Positions 9,736 through 24,603 of a stretch of 64,000 nucleotides of DNA are shown here, one piece after another (position 1 is the first letter of the stretch; every line of letters begins with the position of its first letter). Origin of the DNA: Lelliottia jeotgali (lineage in GTDB: Bacteria; Pseudomonadota; Gammaproteobacteria; Enterobacterales; Enterobacteriaceae). Where the stretch lies: the NCBI GenBank assembly GCA_002271215.1, contig CP018628.1:4539335-4603334 (forward strand). Reading direction: 5' to 3'. Under the pieces are notes generated by a model, which was not told the DNA's origin, did not search any database, and was given only the letters and a program-made list of their open reading frames with translations. The translations under genes and the position numbers were made by a program.

Positions 9736-10320
9736 GTGAATCAGTGCCGAGAAGTGATCGGCGTCGTTCTAGCCGGGGGAAGAGCGACGAGAATGGGCGG
9801 GAAAGATAAGGGCTTACAAGAGCTTAATGGCAAGCCATTATGGCAGCATGTTGCCGCTACGCTTAGTAATCAAGTGGAAACCATCGCTATCAGCGCTAAC
9901 CGCCACATCGATATTTATCGGCAAAGCGGGAATCCGGTCTACCAGGATAACCAAGAAGATTACCTTGGTCCACTGGCCGGAATGCTGAGCGTTATGCAGC
10001 AATCTGACGGGGAATGGTTCCTCTTTTGTCCGTGTGATACGCCGTTTATCCCCTCCAGCCTTGCTGAGCGGCTGATTCATCAACGTGAAGATGCGCCCGT
10101 TGTCTGGGTTCATGACGGCGAGCGCGATCATCCAACGATTGCGCTTGTTAACCGGAAATTAATCCCTGAATTAGAAGCTTATCTGGCTGCGGGAGAACGA
10201 CGAGTCATGGTGTTTATGCATCAGTCTGGCGGCCATTCCGTTGATTTTAGTGATTTGAAATCTGCTTTTATTAACGTGAACACTACTGAGGATCTGCAAA
10301 TGATGCAGGGGAAAGAATGA
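9736..10320 (+). CDS. mobA: Molybdenum cofactor guanylyltransferase MobA
   Basis: Transfers GMP from GTP to Mo-molybdopterin to form the MGD cofactor used by DMSO reductase-family enzymes. The nucleotide-binding motif [17 protein letters not shown] spans residues 11-27 with the essential Gly-rich loop and Lys25, followed by CDTPFIP in the metal-binding loop. 194 residues, as in E. coli. Its TGA stop overlaps the mobB ATG (ATGA at 10317-10320), so the two are translationally coupled. Confidence 0.97.
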   Translation: MNQCREVIGVVLAGGRATRMGGKDKGLQELNGKPLWQHVAATLSNQVETIAISANRHIDIYRQSGNPVYQDNQEDYLGPLAGMLSVMQQSDGEWFLFCPCDTPFIPSSLAERLIHQREDAPVVWVHDGERDHPTIALVNRKLIPELEAYLAAGERRVMVFMHQSGGHSVDFSDLKSAFINVNTTEDLQMMQGKE

Positions 10321-10823
10321 AACCTGTTTTAGCGATCGCCGCATGGAGCGGTACCGGGAAAACCTCGCTTCTCAAAAAGTTGATCCCGGCTCTGTGTGCT
10401 AAGGGAATCCGTCCAGGATTGATTAAGCACACTCACCACAACATGGATATCGATAAGCCGGGGAAAGACAGTTACGAGCTGCGTAAAGCCGGCGCGGCGC
10501 AAACTATGGTAGCCAGCGCGCAGCGATGGGCATTAATGACGGAGACCCTCGAAACAGAAAGTTTGGATCTGAATTATCTTGTAAGCCGAATGGACCATTC
10601 AACGCTGGATCTGGTGCTGGTCGAGGGGTTTAAACATGAATCCGTGCCCAAGATTTTGCTTTTTAGAAGCGATGCGGGGCATGAGATCGATGAGTTAACC
10701 GTAGATCAGCATGTTATTGCGGTGGCCACTGACGTTTCGCTGTCGCTTGAAGTTCCAGTGCTGGATTTAAATGATACTAATGCGATCGTCGAGTTTATTC
10801 AGGCGTGGATGGCGGGGAAATAA
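10317..10823 (+). CDS. mobB: Molybdopterin-guanine dinucleotide biosynthesis adaptor MobB
   Basis: GTP-binding accessory protein that interacts with MobA. The P-loop [15 protein letters not shown] lies at residues 8-22 (Lys15, Thr16), followed by [11 protein letters not shown] and VEGFKHE, both typical of MobB. 168 residues, slightly shorter than E. coli (about 170-175 depending on start). It converges on the rRNA operon: its stop is 88 bases from the 5S 3-prime end. In E. coli this is the gene downstream of rrnA. Confidence 0.96.
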   Translation: MKPVLAIAAWSGTGKTSLLKKLIPALCAKGIRPGLIKHTHHNMDIDKPGKDSYELRKAGAAQTMVASAQRWALMTETLETESLDLNYLVSRMDHSTLDLVLVEGFKHESVPKILLFRSDAGHEIDELTVDQHVIAVATDVSLSLEVPVLDLNDTNAIVEFIQAWMAGK

Positions 10824-10872
10824 TTGAGCGGTTTTTCAGTTTTATGGCTTATTTATATAAGGACAAAAACGC

Positions 10873-10900
10873 AAAAAGGCCATCCTTCCGGATGGCCTCT
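10873..10900 (-). terminator. rRNA operon terminator
   Basis: Read on the minus strand, AGGCCATCCGGAAGGATGGCCT folds into a strong hairpin and is followed by TTTTTG. It lies about 14 bases beyond the 5S 3-prime end. The hairpin sequence is the usual enteric rrn T1 type. Confidence 0.9.
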
Positions 10901-10911
10901 TCACTTAATTG

Positions 10912-11031
10912 ATGCCTGGCAGTTCCCTACTCTCACATGGGGAGACCCCACACTACCATCGGCGCTACGGCGTTTCACTTCTGAGTTCGGCATGGGGTCA
11001 GGTGGGACCACCGCGCTAAAGCCGCCAGGCA
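10912..11031 (-). rRNA. rrf: 5S ribosomal RNA
   Basis: 120 nt from TGCCTGGCGGC to GCCAGGCAT on the minus strand, with the conserved CCCATGCCGAACTCAGAAGTG core. Ends pair as helix I. Only one 5S copy and no distal tRNA genes follow it. Confidence 0.98.
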
Positions 11032-11125
11032 AATTCTGTTATCAACCCGCATCTCTGCAGGTCAATTAATCTGTTATCAGGCTGAAACTGATGTCTCTCT
11101 TCCGCCAAAACATCTTCGGCGTTGT

Positions 11126-14030
<2,905 letters not shown>

Positions 14031-14160
14031 TCACAACCCGAAGATGTTTCGTAAAACACCATCGTGTTGCGAAAATTTGAGAGACTCGAACACACCGTCA
14101 TTCTGTTCTTATTACGGAGAACAGACGCAGCGTGTCGTTTCAATTTTCAGCTTGATCCAG

Positions 14161-14174
14161 ATTTTTAAAGAGCA
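14161..14174 (-). promoter_or_regulatory. Spacer boxA antitermination element
   Basis: TGCTCTTTAAAAAT on the minus strand between tRNA-Glu and 23S, the usual position of the second rrn boxA bound by NusB/NusE. Confidence 0.75.
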
Positions 14175-14247
14175 AATATCTCAAACATGACTCAGGAGTC
14201 AGTTTTGAGATATTGAGGCAGGTGACTTTCACTCACAAACCAGCAAG

Positions 14248-14323
14248 TGGCGTCCCCTAGGGGATTCGAACCCCTGTTACCGCCGTGAAAGGGCGGTGTC
14301 CTGGGCCTCTAGACGAAGGGGAC
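14248..14323 (-). tRNA. gltU: tRNA-Glu (anticodon TTC) in the 16S-23S spacer
   Basis: 76 nt on the minus strand: acceptor GTCCCCT pairs with AGGGGAC, anticodon loop CTTTCAC with TTC, T loop GGTTCGAATCC, and an encoded CCA end. A single Glu tRNA in the spacer is the rrnB/C/E/G type of E. coli, not the Ile-Ala pair of rrnA, rrnD and rrnH. The symbol follows the position next to yieP. Confidence 0.97.
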
Positions 14324-14407
14324 GTGTAAGTCTCAATCGCAAGACGCCTTGCTATTTACTTTTCATCAGACAATCTGTGTGGACACTACAAAGGCAGGTT
14401 CTTCAGG

Positions 14408-15947
<1,540 letters not shown>

Positions 15948-16079
15948 AAGTTTGATGCTCGTGAATTAAACTTCGTAATGAATTACGTATGTTCACTCAG
16001 AGACTTTGGTATTCATTTAGCGTCTTTCGACGTTTAGAATCCATGTCACTTTGAGTGCCCACACAGATTGTCTGATAAA

Positions 16080-16092
16080 TTGTTAAAGAGCA
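16080..16092 (-). promoter_or_regulatory. Leader boxA antitermination element
   Basis: TGCTCTTTAACAA on the minus strand in the rRNA leader, the exact enteric boxA consensus for the Nus antitermination complex. Confidence 0.85.
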
Positions 16093-16130
16093 GTGCAACG
16101 CGGCTTTCGCTCACCGTTGCGAGGTCCCGT

Positions 16131-16158
16131 ATAATACGTTTTCCTCATTCAGAGTCAA
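16131..16158 (-). promoter_or_regulatory. rrn promoter P2
   Basis: Minus-strand TTGACT (16153-16158) and TATTAT (16131-16136) separated by 16 bases, followed by ACGGGACC. Matches the constitutive downstream P2 promoter of enteric rrn operons. Confidence 0.88.
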
Positions 16159-16251
16159 GCGTTTAATTTCGCTTTTCTCTGTCGGCGTTCATCGCTGAAC
16201 CCCTTCTGTCCCGGCGGCTTGCGTGCCGTTGTTCCGTGTCAGTGGAGGCGC

Positions 16252-16279
16252 ATTATAGGGAGTTATTCTGAGGTGACAA
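16252..16279 (-). promoter_or_regulatory. rrn promoter P1 with UP element
   Basis: Minus-strand TTGTCA (16274-16279) and TATAAT (16252-16257) with the 16-base spacer typical of growth-rate-controlled rrn P1, then GCGCC discriminator. An A/T-rich tract upstream (about 16283-16315, AAAATTTTATTAAGATT read on the minus strand) is a plausible UP element and Fis region; Fis sites were not resolved. Confidence 0.9.
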
Positions 16280-16428
16280 GAGGAATCTTAATAAAATTTT
16301 CTAACCGCGTTTTTTTTCACCAAAACGCCTTATGACAAGCCATAAATTGTTCTATTTGCTGTTATTGCAGCCACAATCACACGCCAGATGGCATACTTAA
16401 TAGCATGAACCATTAAGGAATAAGAGCG

Positions 16429-17136
16429 ATGCCCTTAAGCGCGCAACAGCTGGCAGCCCAAAAAAACCTCTCTTATGTGCTGGCAGAGAAACTGGCTCAA
16501 CGCATTCTGGCCGGAAAATATACGCCAGGAAGCATTCTACCAGGTGAAATGGAACTGGGAGAGCAGTTTGGTGTGAGCCGCACTGCCGTTCGCGAAGCGG
16601 TGAAGACGTTAACCGCGAAAGGCATGGTGCTCCCGCGCCCACGTATCGGGACACGCGTGATGCCCCAGAGCAACTGGAACTTCCTCGATCAGGAGCTACT
16701 CTCCTGGTGGATGACTGAAGAGAATTTCCATCAGGTCGTTGAGCACTTCCTTATTATGCGCAGCAGCCTGGAACCGCAGGCCTGTTTACTTGCCGCCCTG
16801 CAAGGCAGTGCTGAACAGAAAGCCCAGCTCAATACGCTGATGGACGAAATGACCTTCCTGAAGCAGCATTTCAACCGCCAGCGCTGGATTGAAGTGGATA
16901 TGGCCTGGCATGAGCAGATCTACGCGATGAGTGGAAACCCCTTCCTGACCTCCTTTGCCTCCCTGTTCCACTCGGTGTACCACACTTACTTTGCTTCTAT
17001 TACTCAGAATGACGTGGTGAAGCTGGATCAGCACCAGGCCATTGTTGATGCCATTCAGGATAGCGACGGCCAACGCGCTTTACTCGCCTGCCAGGTTTTA
17101 TTAGCGACGCCACACCAACAACCGGACAATCAATGA
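16429..17136 (+). CDS. yieP: GntR/FadR-family transcriptional regulator YieP
   Basis: DNA-binding regulator with an N-terminal winged helix (residues about 10-75, including [21 protein letters not shown] and [11 protein letters not shown]) and a C-terminal all-helical FCD ligand domain (about 95-225, with [16 protein letters not shown] carrying a metal-binding Asp/His pattern). 235 residues, E. coli 230. Its stop overlaps the hsrA start by four bases, so the two form one unit. In E. coli yieP lies next to rrnC, transcribed away from it; the same flank is seen here. Confidence 0.94.
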   Translation: MPLSAQQLAAQKNLSYVLAEKLAQRILAGKYTPGSILPGEMELGEQFGVSRTAVREAVKTLTAKGMVLPRPRIGTRVMPQSNWNFLDQELLSWWMTEENFHQVVEHFLIMRSSLEPQACLLAALQGSAEQKAQLNTLMDEMTFLKQHFNRQRWIEVDMAWHEQIYAMSGNPFLTSFASLFHSVYHTYFASITQNDVVKLDQHQAIVDAIQDSDGQRALLACQVLLATPHQQPDNQ

Positions 17137-18560
17137 CTGAGAAAAAAGCACGCAGCATGGCGGGATTGCCATGGATTGCGGCAATGGCTTTCTTTATGCA
17201 GGCGCTGGATGCCACCATTCTTAACACGGCCCTCCCGGCCATTGCTGAAAGTCTCAACCGTTCTCCACTGGCGATGCAATCCGCCATCATCAGCTATACG
17301 CTGACCGTCGCGATGCTGATCCCGGTGAGCGGCTGGCTGGCGGACCGATTCGGCACGCGCCGGATCTTTATGCTTGCCGTCACGCTCTTTACCCTCGGCT
17401 CGCTGGCCTGTGCGCTTTCGACCTCTTTATCCGAGCTGGTTGTGTTCCGCATCCTGCAGGGCATCGGTGGAGCGATGATGATGCCGGTCGCACGCCTGGC
17501 GTTATTACGCGCCTACCCGCGCAGCGAACTGCTTCCGGTACTGAACTTTGTCACCATGCCCGGCCTGGTTGGCCCGATCCTCGGCCCGGTTCTCGGCGGC
17601 GTACTGGTGACCTGGGCGAGCTGGCACTGGATATTCCTGATTAACATTCCGATTGGCGTGGCCGGTCTTTGCTACGCCCGCAAATACATGCCGAACTTCA
17701 CCACGCCGAAGCGCAGCTTTGATATGGGCGGTTTTTTCCTGTTCGGCCTGAGTCTGGTGCTGTTCTCTACAGGCATGGAGTTATTTGGCGAAAAAATCGT
17801 GGCCACCTGGATCGCGCTTTCCATCATCCTGAGCGGTATCTTGCTTTTCCTTCTTTATATACGTCACGCGCGCCGACACCCGACGCCCCTCATTTCATTG
17901 CTGTTGTTCAAAACCCGAACCTTCTCGGTGGGCATTGCCGGAAATATCGCTTCGCGCCTGGGCACCGGCTGCGTGCCGTTTTTGATGCCATTGATGCTGC
18001 AGGTCGGGTTTGGTTATCCGGCGCTCATTGCCGGATGCATGATGGCGCCGACCGCCGTCGGGTCCATTCTGGCGAAATCGATGGTGACGCAGATCCTGCG
18101 CAGACTGGGTTATCGTAAAACACTGGTGGGCGTCACGGTGTTTATCGGGCTGATGATTGCGCAGTTCTCGCTTCAGTCCGCCGCCTTCCCGGCGTGGATG
18201 CTGCTGCTCCCGCTCTTTATCTTAGGGATGGCGATGTCGATCCAGTTCACCTCGATGAACACCATCAGCCTTGCGGATCTGACGGACGAAAACGCCAGCG
18301 GCGGCAACAGCGTGCTGGCCGTAACGCAACAGCTGTCGATAAGTCTTGGGGTCGCGGTGAGCGCAGCGGTGCTGCGCGTCTATGAAGGGATGGAAGGGAC
18401 GAACACGGTGGAGCAGTTCCACTACACCTTTATTACGATGGGCGTCCTGACGGTGGTCTCGGCGCTGGTGTTTATGCTGCTGAAGCCAAAAGACGGTCGT
18501 AATCTGATTAAAGATCGCCACCCTGCGAAACAGAACCGCGTTCCATCAGAACAGGAGTAA
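17133..18560 (+). CDS. hsrA: MFS multidrug-type transporter HsrA (DHA2 family, 14 TM)
   Basis: Inner-membrane major facilitator of the 14-helix DHA2 group; E. coli HsrA (YieO) has the same 475-residue length. Visible family motifs: [14 protein letters not shown] in the first helix, motif [14 protein letters not shown] near residue 68, and motif [14 protein letters not shown] near 145. The ATG at 17133 overlaps the yieP stop. Its last 53 bases overlap the 3-prime end of rbsR on the other strand. Substrate is not established. Confidence 0.94.
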   Translation: MTEKKARSMAGLPWIAAMAFFMQALDATILNTALPAIAESLNRSPLAMQSAIISYTLTVAMLIPVSGWLADRFGTRRIFMLAVTLFTLGSLACALSTSLSELVVFRILQGIGGAMMMPVARLALLRAYPRSELLPVLNFVTMPGLVGPILGPVLGGVLVTWASWHWIFLINIPIGVAGLCYARKYMPNFTTPKRSFDMGGFFLFGLSLVLFSTGMELFGEKIVATWIALSIILSGILLFLLYIRHARRHPTPLISLLLFKTRTFSVGIAGNIASRLGTGCVPFLMPLMLQVGFGYPALIAGCMMAPTAVGSILAKSMVTQILRRLGYRKTLVGVTVFIGLMIAQFSLQSAAFPAWMLLLPLFILGMAMSIQFTSMNTISLADLTDENASGGNSVLAVTQQLSISLGVAVSAAVLRVYEGMEGTNTVEQFHYTFITMGVLTVVSALVFMLLKPKDGRNLIKDRHPAKQNRVPSEQE

Positions 18561-19518
18561 GCTGCAACCGCTGCTGCGAAAGTGCGGGCTGCGCCATCCG
18601 ATGAATCAATACATCGATCGCCAGCTCGCCCAGCTCGTCTTTCGGCTGATGAATTGTGGTCAGCGGCGGCGTCATATACTGAGCCAGTTCGATATCATCG
18701 TAACCAATCACCGCCATATCCTGAGGAACGCGTAATCCCGCCTGATACAGTGCCTGATACGCGCCAAAAGCCATCGCATCGTTGCCGATAAATACCGCCT
18801 GCGGTCGCACGTCCTGCGACAGCAGTTTTTGCATCGCTTCAAAACCGCCGTTAAATTCAAAATCACCGGTGATGCGATACCCGTCCGGAATCGGCAGGCC
18901 CGCGCGATCCATGGCCGCAAGATACCCTTCAAGACGCAAACGCGCCGGGGTTTTATCCAGTGGCCCGGTAATGCAGGCGATGCGGGTGTAGCCTTTATCG
19001 ATCAGATATTGCGTCGCCATATCGCCGCCCAGCAGCGAGTTATCCTGAATCAGATCACTGGTCCCGTCGAAGGGTGCCCAGTCCATCATCACCGTCGGAA
19101 CCGAAGGATAGCGCTGCATGATCTCTTTTGAGGGCTGGTGCGTCTCGGTACACAGCAGCAGCAATCCGTCGACGCGCTTTTGCATCAGGGTTTCCAGATT
19201 ACGGTTCATGCGCTGTTCGTCACCTTCGGTGTTACATAACACCAGGCTGTAACCGCGTTCAAAACAGCTGCGTTCAACGCCGCGCACCAGCTCTGAATAA
19301 AAAGGATTGGTACTGGCGGTGATCAGCATACCGATGGTGTGGGTCTGATTAAGTTTGAGACTGCGCGCGAGCGCCGAAGGAGCATAGTTGAGGTCTTTGA
19401 CGGCAGCTTCGACTTTTTCCCGAATGGCCTCGCTGACAAAGCGATCGTTATTAATGACGTGGGAAACCGTCGAGGTAGAAACGCCCGCCATACGGGCGAC
19501 ATCTTTCATTGTGGCCAA
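18508..19518 (-). CDS. rbsR: Ribose operon repressor RbsR
   Basis: LacI-family repressor that releases rbs operators on binding ribose. N-terminal helix-turn-helix [20 protein letters not shown] plus hinge helix (residues 1-60, [12 protein letters not shown]), then a periplasmic-binding-protein-like core ([40 protein letters not shown]). It is 336 residues, six more than E. coli: the C-terminus ends SVSQGGDL rather than GSA, which creates the longer tail-to-tail overlap with hsrA. rbsK ends three bases upstream, so it is the last gene of the operon. Confidence 0.96.
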   Translation of the reverse strand: MATMKDVARMAGVSTSTVSHVINNDRFVSEAIREKVEAAVKDLNYAPSALARSLKLNQTHTIGMLITASTNPFYSELVRGVERSCFERGYSLVLCNTEGDEQRMNRNLETLMQKRVDGLLLLCTETHQPSKEIMQRYPSVPTVMMDWAPFDGTSDLIQDNSLLGGDMATQYLIDKGYTRIACITGPLDKTPARLRLEGYLAAMDRAGLPIPDGYRITGDFEFNGGFEAMQKLLSQDVRPQAVFIGNDAMAFGAYQALYQAGLRVPQDMAVIGYDDIELAQYMTPPLTTIHQPKDELGELAIDVLIHRMAQPALSQQRLQLTPVLMERGSVSQGGDL

Positions 19519-19521
19519 ACG

Positions 19522-20451
19522 TTACCTCTGCTGACTCAAAAATTCATCAATCTCTTTGCGCCACGGAACCGAAGGCTGTGCCCCTTTACGCGTCACCGCA
19601 ATCGCAGCGGCAGCGTGAGCAAAGCGAATGGCGTTGTCCAGCGTACTGCCTTCCAGCAGAGCCGTAACCAGCGCACCGTTAAAGGTGTCTCCCGCTGCAA
19701 TGGTATCAATCGCTTTGACCTTAAAGCCGGGAACACGGCGGCCTTCACCGTTAACGCTGGCCCATACGCCGCGACTGCCCAGCGTAATGATGACCGTTCC
19801 TATGCCTTTATTGTGCAGTGCCTGGGCGGCACGCGCTGCGTCGTCATCATTTTCCACGCAAATACCCGTCAGCTTTTCAGCTTCCGTTTCGTTCGGGGTG
19901 ATGATGTCCACCAGCGCCAGCAACTCGTCTGATAATAGACGCGCTGGAGCAGGGTTAAGTACGACAGTGGTATGATTTTCATGTGCAATTTTCGCGGCCG
20001 CCAGCACGCTTTCCACCGGCGACTCGAGCTGCATTAGCAGCGCTTCTGCGCTGGCAATCAGCCCACGCTGTTCTTCTACACGCTCAATATTCAGCGCCGC
20101 ATTGGCTCCCGCATGAATACCGATAACATTCTCACCTTCCGCGTTGACGAAGATCAGCGCCACGCCGGTTGATTCGCCTGCCACCACGCTGACCGGCGCA
20201 ATATTGATATTGTCGCTTTCCAGCTGTTTACGCACACGCTCGCCGGTGTCGTCATCCCCCGTACAGGCAATAAACGCGATGTTCGCCCCGCTGCGCCCGG
20301 CTGCTACCGCCTGGTTTGCGCCTTTGCCGCCGAAAGCCACCTGATACTGATTGCCAGTGACGGTTTCGCCAGGCGTCGGGAAAGAGTCAAGGTTAAGAAT
20401 GTGATCGGCATTGATACTGCCAAGGACGACGAGATTGACTGCGGTTTTCAT
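19522..20451 (-). CDS. rbsK: Ribokinase
   Basis: Phosphorylates D-ribose to ribose-5-phosphate. PfkB-family signatures are clear: GGKGANQAVAAGRSG near residue 42 and DTIAAGDTFNGALV with the catalytic Asp near 255. I start at ATG 20449-20451 (MKTAVNLVVLGS), giving 309 residues as in E. coli; the frame extends nine codons further but those codons overlap an intergenic hairpin and have no ribosome site. The site in front of the chosen ATG is also weak (CACCTCAAAC), which fits reduced expression relative to rbsB. Confidence 0.95.
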   Translation of the reverse strand: MKTAVNLVVLGSINADHILNLDSFPTPGETVTGNQYQVAFGGKGANQAVAAGRSGANIAFIACTGDDDTGERVRKQLESDNINIAPVSVVAGESTGVALIFVNAEGENVIGIHAGANAALNIERVEEQRGLIASAEALLMQLESPVESVLAAAKIAHENHTTVVLNPAPARLLSDELLALVDIITPNETEAEKLTGICVENDDDAARAAQALHNKGIGTVIITLGSRGVWASVNGEGRRVPGFKVKAIDTIAAGDTFNGALVTALLEGSTLDNAIRFAHAAAAIAVTRKGAQPSVPWRKEIDEFLSQQR

Positions 20452-20473
20452 GTTTGAGGTGTCCAGTAAAGAA

Positions 20474-20495
20474 GCCACCGGTTTGACCCGGTGGC
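20474..20495 (-). terminator. Intercistronic hairpin between rbsB and rbsK
   Basis: GCCACCGG/CCGGTGGC with a six-base loop and no T run. More likely an mRNA-stabilising or partial-attenuation hairpin that keeps rbsB expression higher than rbsK than a full terminator. Confidence 0.6.
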
Positions 20496-20557
20496 GTATG
20501 CCACACTTTTCTTTATTTATAGTCCCTCAGACCATCAATGACGGCCTGAATCGCCTA

Positions 20558-21448
20558 TTACTGCTTGACGACCAGCTTCAGGTCAACCGGATATTTAGCC
20601 TGGACTTTCTCGCCCTTCAGCACTTTATCCGCAGTCTGAACGCCCGTCGCGCCAATCTGCTCTGGCAACTGAGCGATAGTCGCCGCCAGTTTGCCATCGT
20701 TTACCGCTTTCTCACCGTCTGGCGTACCGTCAAAACCAACGACCATCACATCAGATTTACCGGCAGTTTGCAGAGCACGCAGCGCGCCCAGTGCCATTTC
20801 GTCGTTCTGCGCGAATACGGCCTGTACTTCAGGATGCGCGGTCAGCAGGTTCTGCATGACGTTCAGGCCTTTAGTACGGTCGAAGTCAGCAGGCTGGCTG
20901 GCCAGGACGTTAAATTTGTGCGCGGCAACAGCCTGCTGGAAACCTTCGCCACGCTCACGCGCTGCGGAGGTCCCTGCGATACCTTGCAGTTCGATAACTT
21001 TGGCGCCTTCACCGGCTTTCTTGGCGATGTAGTCACCGGCGATTTTGCCGCCCAGCACGTTATCAGATGCGATGTGGCTGACCACTTCGCCTTTGGTTGC
21101 CACGCGGTCCAGGGTAATCACAGGGATTTTCGCCTGGTTTGCCATCTTCACGGCGTTACCTACCGCGTCAGAATCAGTTGGGTTGATCAGCAGGATTTTG
21201 GTGCCACGAACGGTTAAGTCCTGAACGTTGGCCAGCTCTTTCGCCGGGTTGTTCTGTGAGTCCAGAACCACCAGGTTATAGCCCAGTTTGTCAGCTTCTT
21301 TCTGCGCGCCATCCTTCAGTGAGACGAAGAACGGGTTGTTCAGCGTAGAGATGACCAGCGCGATGGTGTCTTTCGCCATTGCGTTCGCACTCACGGTAGC
21401 GCTCAGCGCCACAGCAGAAACCAGGGTAGCCAGTTTTTTCATGTTCAT
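20558..21448 (-). CDS. rbsB: Ribose-binding periplasmic protein RbsB
   Basis: High-affinity receptor for ribose import and for Trg chemotaxis. The start at 21446-21448 gives [20 protein letters not shown], a signal peptide cleaved after ANAMA before KDTIALV. Ribose-contact regions are kept: [41 protein letters not shown] and GFDGTPDG. 296 residues as in E. coli; two extra codons upstream (MN) are in frame but not needed. Fourth gene of the operon, 27 bases after rbsC. Confidence 0.97.
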   Translation of the reverse strand: MNMKKLATLVSAVALSATVSANAMAKDTIALVISTLNNPFFVSLKDGAQKEADKLGYNLVVLDSQNNPAKELANVQDLTVRGTKILLINPTDSDAVGNAVKMANQAKIPVITLDRVATKGEVVSHIASDNVLGGKIAGDYIAKKAGEGAKVIELQGIAGTSAARERGEGFQQAVAAHKFNVLASQPADFDRTKGLNVMQNLLTAHPEVQAVFAQNDEMALGALRALQTAGKSDVMVVGFDGTPDGEKAVNDGKLAATIAQLPEQIGATGVQTADKVLKGEKVQAKYPVDLKLVVKQ

Positions 21449-21475
21449 ATTCAAGATGTCCTGTAGTGTCGTCAG

Positions 21476-22441
21476 TTACTGTTTTTTGTTGTCTACCAGA
21501 ACCGCCAGCAAAATCACCACTGCTTTAACGATCATCTGGTAATAGGAAGAAACACCTAATAAATTCAAACCATTATTCAGGAAGCCAAGGATAAGTGCGC
21601 CGATCAATGTCCCAACAATGCGACCTTTGCCGCCCGCCAGGCTGGTACCGCCCAACACCACCGCGGCAATCGCATCCAGCTCATATCCCGTACCCGCCGT
21701 CGGCTGCGCAGAAGAGAGACGCGCCACTTCGATGATGCCCGCCAGCGACGCCAACAGGCCGCACAGGGAATAGACGATAATTTTGACTTTATTGACGCTG
21801 ATGCCGGAAAGACGCGTCGCCGCTTCGTTACCGCCCAGGGCATAGATATAGCGGCCCAGACGGGTGTGGTGCAGCATGTACCACGCCGCCAGGAAGACGA
21901 TCCCCATAATCCACACCGGCGTAGGAATACCCAGCGGACGACCGATACCAAACCAGCCAAACAGATCGGCGTTGTCGGTAAAGCCGGTATTGACGGGGCT
22001 GCCGTTGGTGTAGACCATCGTCACACCGCGCAGCAGCAGCATCATCACCAGCGTGGCGATGAACGCCTGCACGCGGCCTTTTGCCACAATCATTCCGGTG
22101 ACCGCACCGACAGCCGCACCTAACGCCAGCGCCGCCGCAATCGCCACCAGCGCGTTGACCTCAATCCCTACAATCGAGGCCGCCACCGCGCCGGTGAGCG
22201 CCAGCAGAGAACCGACGGACAGGTCGATTCCCGACGTCAAAATCACCAGCGTCATGCCTACGGCCATAATGGCGTTAACGGATGTCTGCTGAAGAATATT
22301 GAACAGGTTATTAACGGTAAAAAAGTTCGGGCTCATGGTCGACACAATCGCGATCAGCACCAGCAGGGCGATCAGCGATTTTTGTTCCAGCAGCCACGCT
22401 TTAGTGAAATAGCGGCGACCAGCAACAGCCTGGGTAGTCAT
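21476..22441 (-). CDS. rbsC: Ribose ABC transporter permease RbsC
   Basis: Membrane subunit of the ribose importer (321 residues as in E. coli). It is highly hydrophobic with about ten predicted spans and the sugar-permease signature GTSLAGGKGRIVGTLIGALI near residue 270, plus NAIMAVGMTLVILTSGIDLS near 60-80. Separated from rbsA by four bases and followed by rbsB, consistent with coupled expression. Confidence 0.97.
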   Translation of the reverse strand: MTTQAVAGRRYFTKAWLLEQKSLIALLVLIAIVSTMSPNFFTVNNLFNILQQTSVNAIMAVGMTLVILTSGIDLSVGSLLALTGAVAASIVGIEVNALVAIAAALALGAAVGAVTGMIVAKGRVQAFIATLVMMLLLRGVTMVYTNGSPVNTGFTDNADLFGWFGIGRPLGIPTPVWIMGIVFLAAWYMLHHTRLGRYIYALGGNEAATRLSGISVNKVKIIVYSLCGLLASLAGIIEVARLSSAQPTAGTGYELDAIAAVVLGGTSLAGGKGRIVGTLIGALILGFLNNGLNLLGVSSYYQMIVKAVVILLAVLVDNKKQ

Positions 22442-22445
22442 CTTC

Positions 22446-23951
22446 TTACTCCTGATTCACGCGATTAAGCTTGCCCACAGCGGCAGCCATCAGAACTTCC
22501 TGGGTGGCCTGCTCGCGAGTGAATTCACCGCCGAGATGCCCTTCATGCATAACCATAATGCGATCGCTCATGCCTAATACTTCTGGCATCTCGGAAGAGA
22601 CCAGAATGATGCTCAGACCGTCAGCCTTGAACTGGTTAATCAGCTGATAAATCTCTTTCTTTGCGCCGACGTCTACGCCACGGGTTGGCTCGTCGAGGAT
22701 CAGCACTTTCGGACGCGTCATCAGGCCGCGGGCAATCGCCACTTTCTGCTGATTACCGCCAGAGAGCAGGCCAATCGCCTGTTCCATCGACGGGGTTTTC
22801 ACGTTAAACAGACGGATAAAATCACTCACCGCCTGCTGTTCGTCTTTGTGCTTTAAGCTACCGCCGCTGCGGCTGAAGTAGCGCAGCGCCGTCAGGGACA
22901 TATTCTCTTTCACCGACATCCCGAGTACTAAGCCGTCGCGCTTACGGTCTTCGGAGATATAAACGATGCCGTTTGCCAGCCCATCCTGCGGAGAACGGGT
23001 GACCACTTCATGACCGTCGAGAGTGACGTACCCGCTGGCACGCGGCAGTGCGCCATACAGCACTTTCATCAGCTCGGTACGACCCGCGCCCATCAACCCC
23101 GCTACGCCCAGAATTTCGCCCTGATGCAGAGTGAAAGAGACGTCATGCACGCCCGGCCCGCACAGGTTATCGACCTTCAGGCGAACAGCACCCGGTGCTT
23201 TGTCGAGACGGGGATATTGTTCTTCGAGCTTACGTCCCACCATCATCTCGATCAGCGAATCTTCGGTCAGAGACGACACTTCGCGTTCGGCAATAAACTG
23301 GCCGTCGCGGAATACCGTCACGTCATCGCAAATTTCGAAGATCTCTTTCATGCGGTGGGAGATATAGACAATCCCGCGCCCCTGGGCTTTTAGCTCACGA
23401 ATAACGCGGAATAAAGATTCGGTTTCGGTATCAGTCAATGCATCGGTCGGTTCATCCATGACGATGACTTTCGACTCGAAGCTCAGCACCTTGGCGATTT
23501 CAACCATCTGCTGATCGCCGATAGACAGGTCGCCGACCAGACGGTCGCTTTTGAAGCGCAGGTTCAGCTTCGCCAGCAGAATGTCGGCTTCGGCGTACAT
23601 CTTTTTCCAGTCGATTTTGCCGAAGCGGTTAACGAACTCGCGGCCGAGGAAGATGTTTTCCGCAATGGTGAGCTGCGGGATAAGGTTCAGTTCCTGATGG
23701 ATGATACCGATCCCGGCTTCCTGAGAGGATTTTGGCCCGGTGAAGGTGGTCTCTTTCCCCAGCCACAGCAGCGTGCCGGCGTCACGGGCGTAAATGCCGG
23801 TGAGCACTTTCATCATCGTGGATTTGCCCGCGCCGTTTTCACCCACCAGCGCCATGACGCGCCCGGAGTAAACATTTAACGCCGCGCCGGAGAGGGCTTT
23901 TACGCCCGGGAACGATTTATCGATCCCTTTGAGTTGCAATAATGCGTCCAT
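22446..23951 (-). CDS. rbsA: Ribose ABC transporter ATPase RbsA
   Basis: Duplicated ABC ATPase energising RbsC. First nucleotide-binding domain: Walker [10 protein letters not shown] (about residue 38) and DEPTDALTD; second domain: degenerate P-loop [10 protein letters not shown], signature [10 protein letters not shown] and [10 protein letters not shown]. Start set at ATG 23949-23951 ([11 protein letters not shown]) because rbsD ends 7 bases upstream with TGAGG as ribosome site; 501 residues, as in E. coli. The 15 extra in-frame codons upstream would overlap rbsD. Confidence 0.97.
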   Translation of the reverse strand: MDALLQLKGIDKSFPGVKALSGAALNVYSGRVMALVGENGAGKSTMMKVLTGIYARDAGTLLWLGKETTFTGPKSSQEAGIGIIHQELNLIPQLTIAENIFLGREFVNRFGKIDWKKMYAEADILLAKLNLRFKSDRLVGDLSIGDQQMVEIAKVLSFESKVIVMDEPTDALTDTETESLFRVIRELKAQGRGIVYISHRMKEIFEICDDVTVFRDGQFIAEREVSSLTEDSLIEMMVGRKLEEQYPRLDKAPGAVRLKVDNLCGPGVHDVSFTLHQGEILGVAGLMGAGRTELMKVLYGALPRASGYVTLDGHEVVTRSPQDGLANGIVYISEDRKRDGLVLGMSVKENMSLTALRYFSRSGGSLKHKDEQQAVSDFIRLFNVKTPSMEQAIGLLSGGNQQKVAIARGLMTRPKVLILDEPTRGVDVGAKKEIYQLINQFKADGLSIILVSSEMPEVLGMSDRIMVMHEGHLGGEFTREQATQEVLMAAAVGKLNRVNQE

Positions 23952-23958
23952 GATGGCC

Positions 23959-24378
23959 TCAGAAGGTGACGCCAGCACAGAGAATGATATTCGCATACGG
24001 GGAGCATTCCCCGCTGCGAATCACCGCCTGACTGTCTGCGGTTTGTTGTTTGAATTGTTCGTGCGTTGTGTAACGAATTTCTATGGTGTTTCCCTGGTGT
24101 TGTTGCAGTTGCTCGATGTGGCTAAGCAACGTTTCGTGGAGCTGCGGATTATGTTGTTTGATTTCCGTCGCGAGAATGGCCGTCTCAACCTGCATCTCCG
24201 CCGTCACCACGTTCAGTACCTGCATAAACGAGGGCACGCCCTGGGTTAATGCCATATCAATACGGGTTGTGCTGCGCGGAACCGGTAAGCCTGCATCGCA
24301 AACCACCAGCGTATCGGTATGCCCAAGACGGGAAATAACCGACGAGATTTCAGAATTGAGTACCGTACCTTTCTTCAT
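23959..24378 (-). CDS. rbsD: D-ribose pyranase RbsD
   Basis: Interconverts beta-pyran and beta-furan ribose so that ribokinase can use it. 139 residues as in E. coli, starting [20 protein letters not shown], with the catalytic region [19 protein letters not shown] (His20 and Asp28) and the C-terminal [18 protein letters not shown]. First gene of the operon; the operator palindrome ends 14 bases before its start codon. Confidence 0.97.
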   Translation of the reverse strand: MKKGTVLNSEISSVISRLGHTDTLVVCDAGLPVPRSTTRIDMALTQGVPSFMQVLNVVTAEMQVETAILATEIKQHNPQLHETLLSHIEQLQQHQGNTIEIRYTTHEQFKQQTADSQAVIRSGECSPYANIILCAGVTF

Positions 24379-24392
24379 TTTCTTGCTCCACT

Positions 24393-24408
24393 AGCGAAAC
24401 GTTTCGCT
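24393..24408 (-). promoter_or_regulatory. RbsR operator, proximal
   Basis: Perfect 16-bp palindrome AGCGAAACGTTTCGCT, the E. coli RbsR operator core. It lies 14 bases upstream of the rbsD start. Confidence 0.88.
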
Positions 24409-24461
24409 GAATTAAGTTTAATCTCAACGGTGTTCAGAAAACCATCATGACGTAACAGAAT

Positions 24462-24487
24462 TGTGATCAACGTCGAAACGTTTCGCT
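24462..24487 (-). promoter_or_regulatory. Second RbsR-type palindrome overlapping a possible CRP site
   Basis: CGAAACGTTTCG at 24474-24485 is a perfect 12-bp match to the operator centre with one full half site (GTTTCGCT). TGTGATCAACGTCGAA (24462-24477) overlaps it and has one perfect CRP half site. Together with the proximal operator it brackets the rbs promoter region. Confidence 0.65.
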
Positions 24488-24512
24488 AAGTGAAATGGGG
24501 AGCAACAGAATT

Positions 24513-24580
24513 GCCCTGCGGCGCTACGCTTGCGCGGGCCTACGGGTAAAGTAGGCCGGGTAAGCGAAGCGCCACCCGGC
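24513..24580. repeat. REP-type palindromic repeat pair
   Basis: Two inverted REP units (GGCGCTACGCTTGCGCGGGC and GCCGGGTAAGCGAAGCGCC) in the rbsD-kup interval, of the same family as those at 34057, 49908 and 53431. Confidence 0.8.
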
Positions 24581-24603
24581 ATTTTTGGAAGGTATTGCGG
24601 ATG

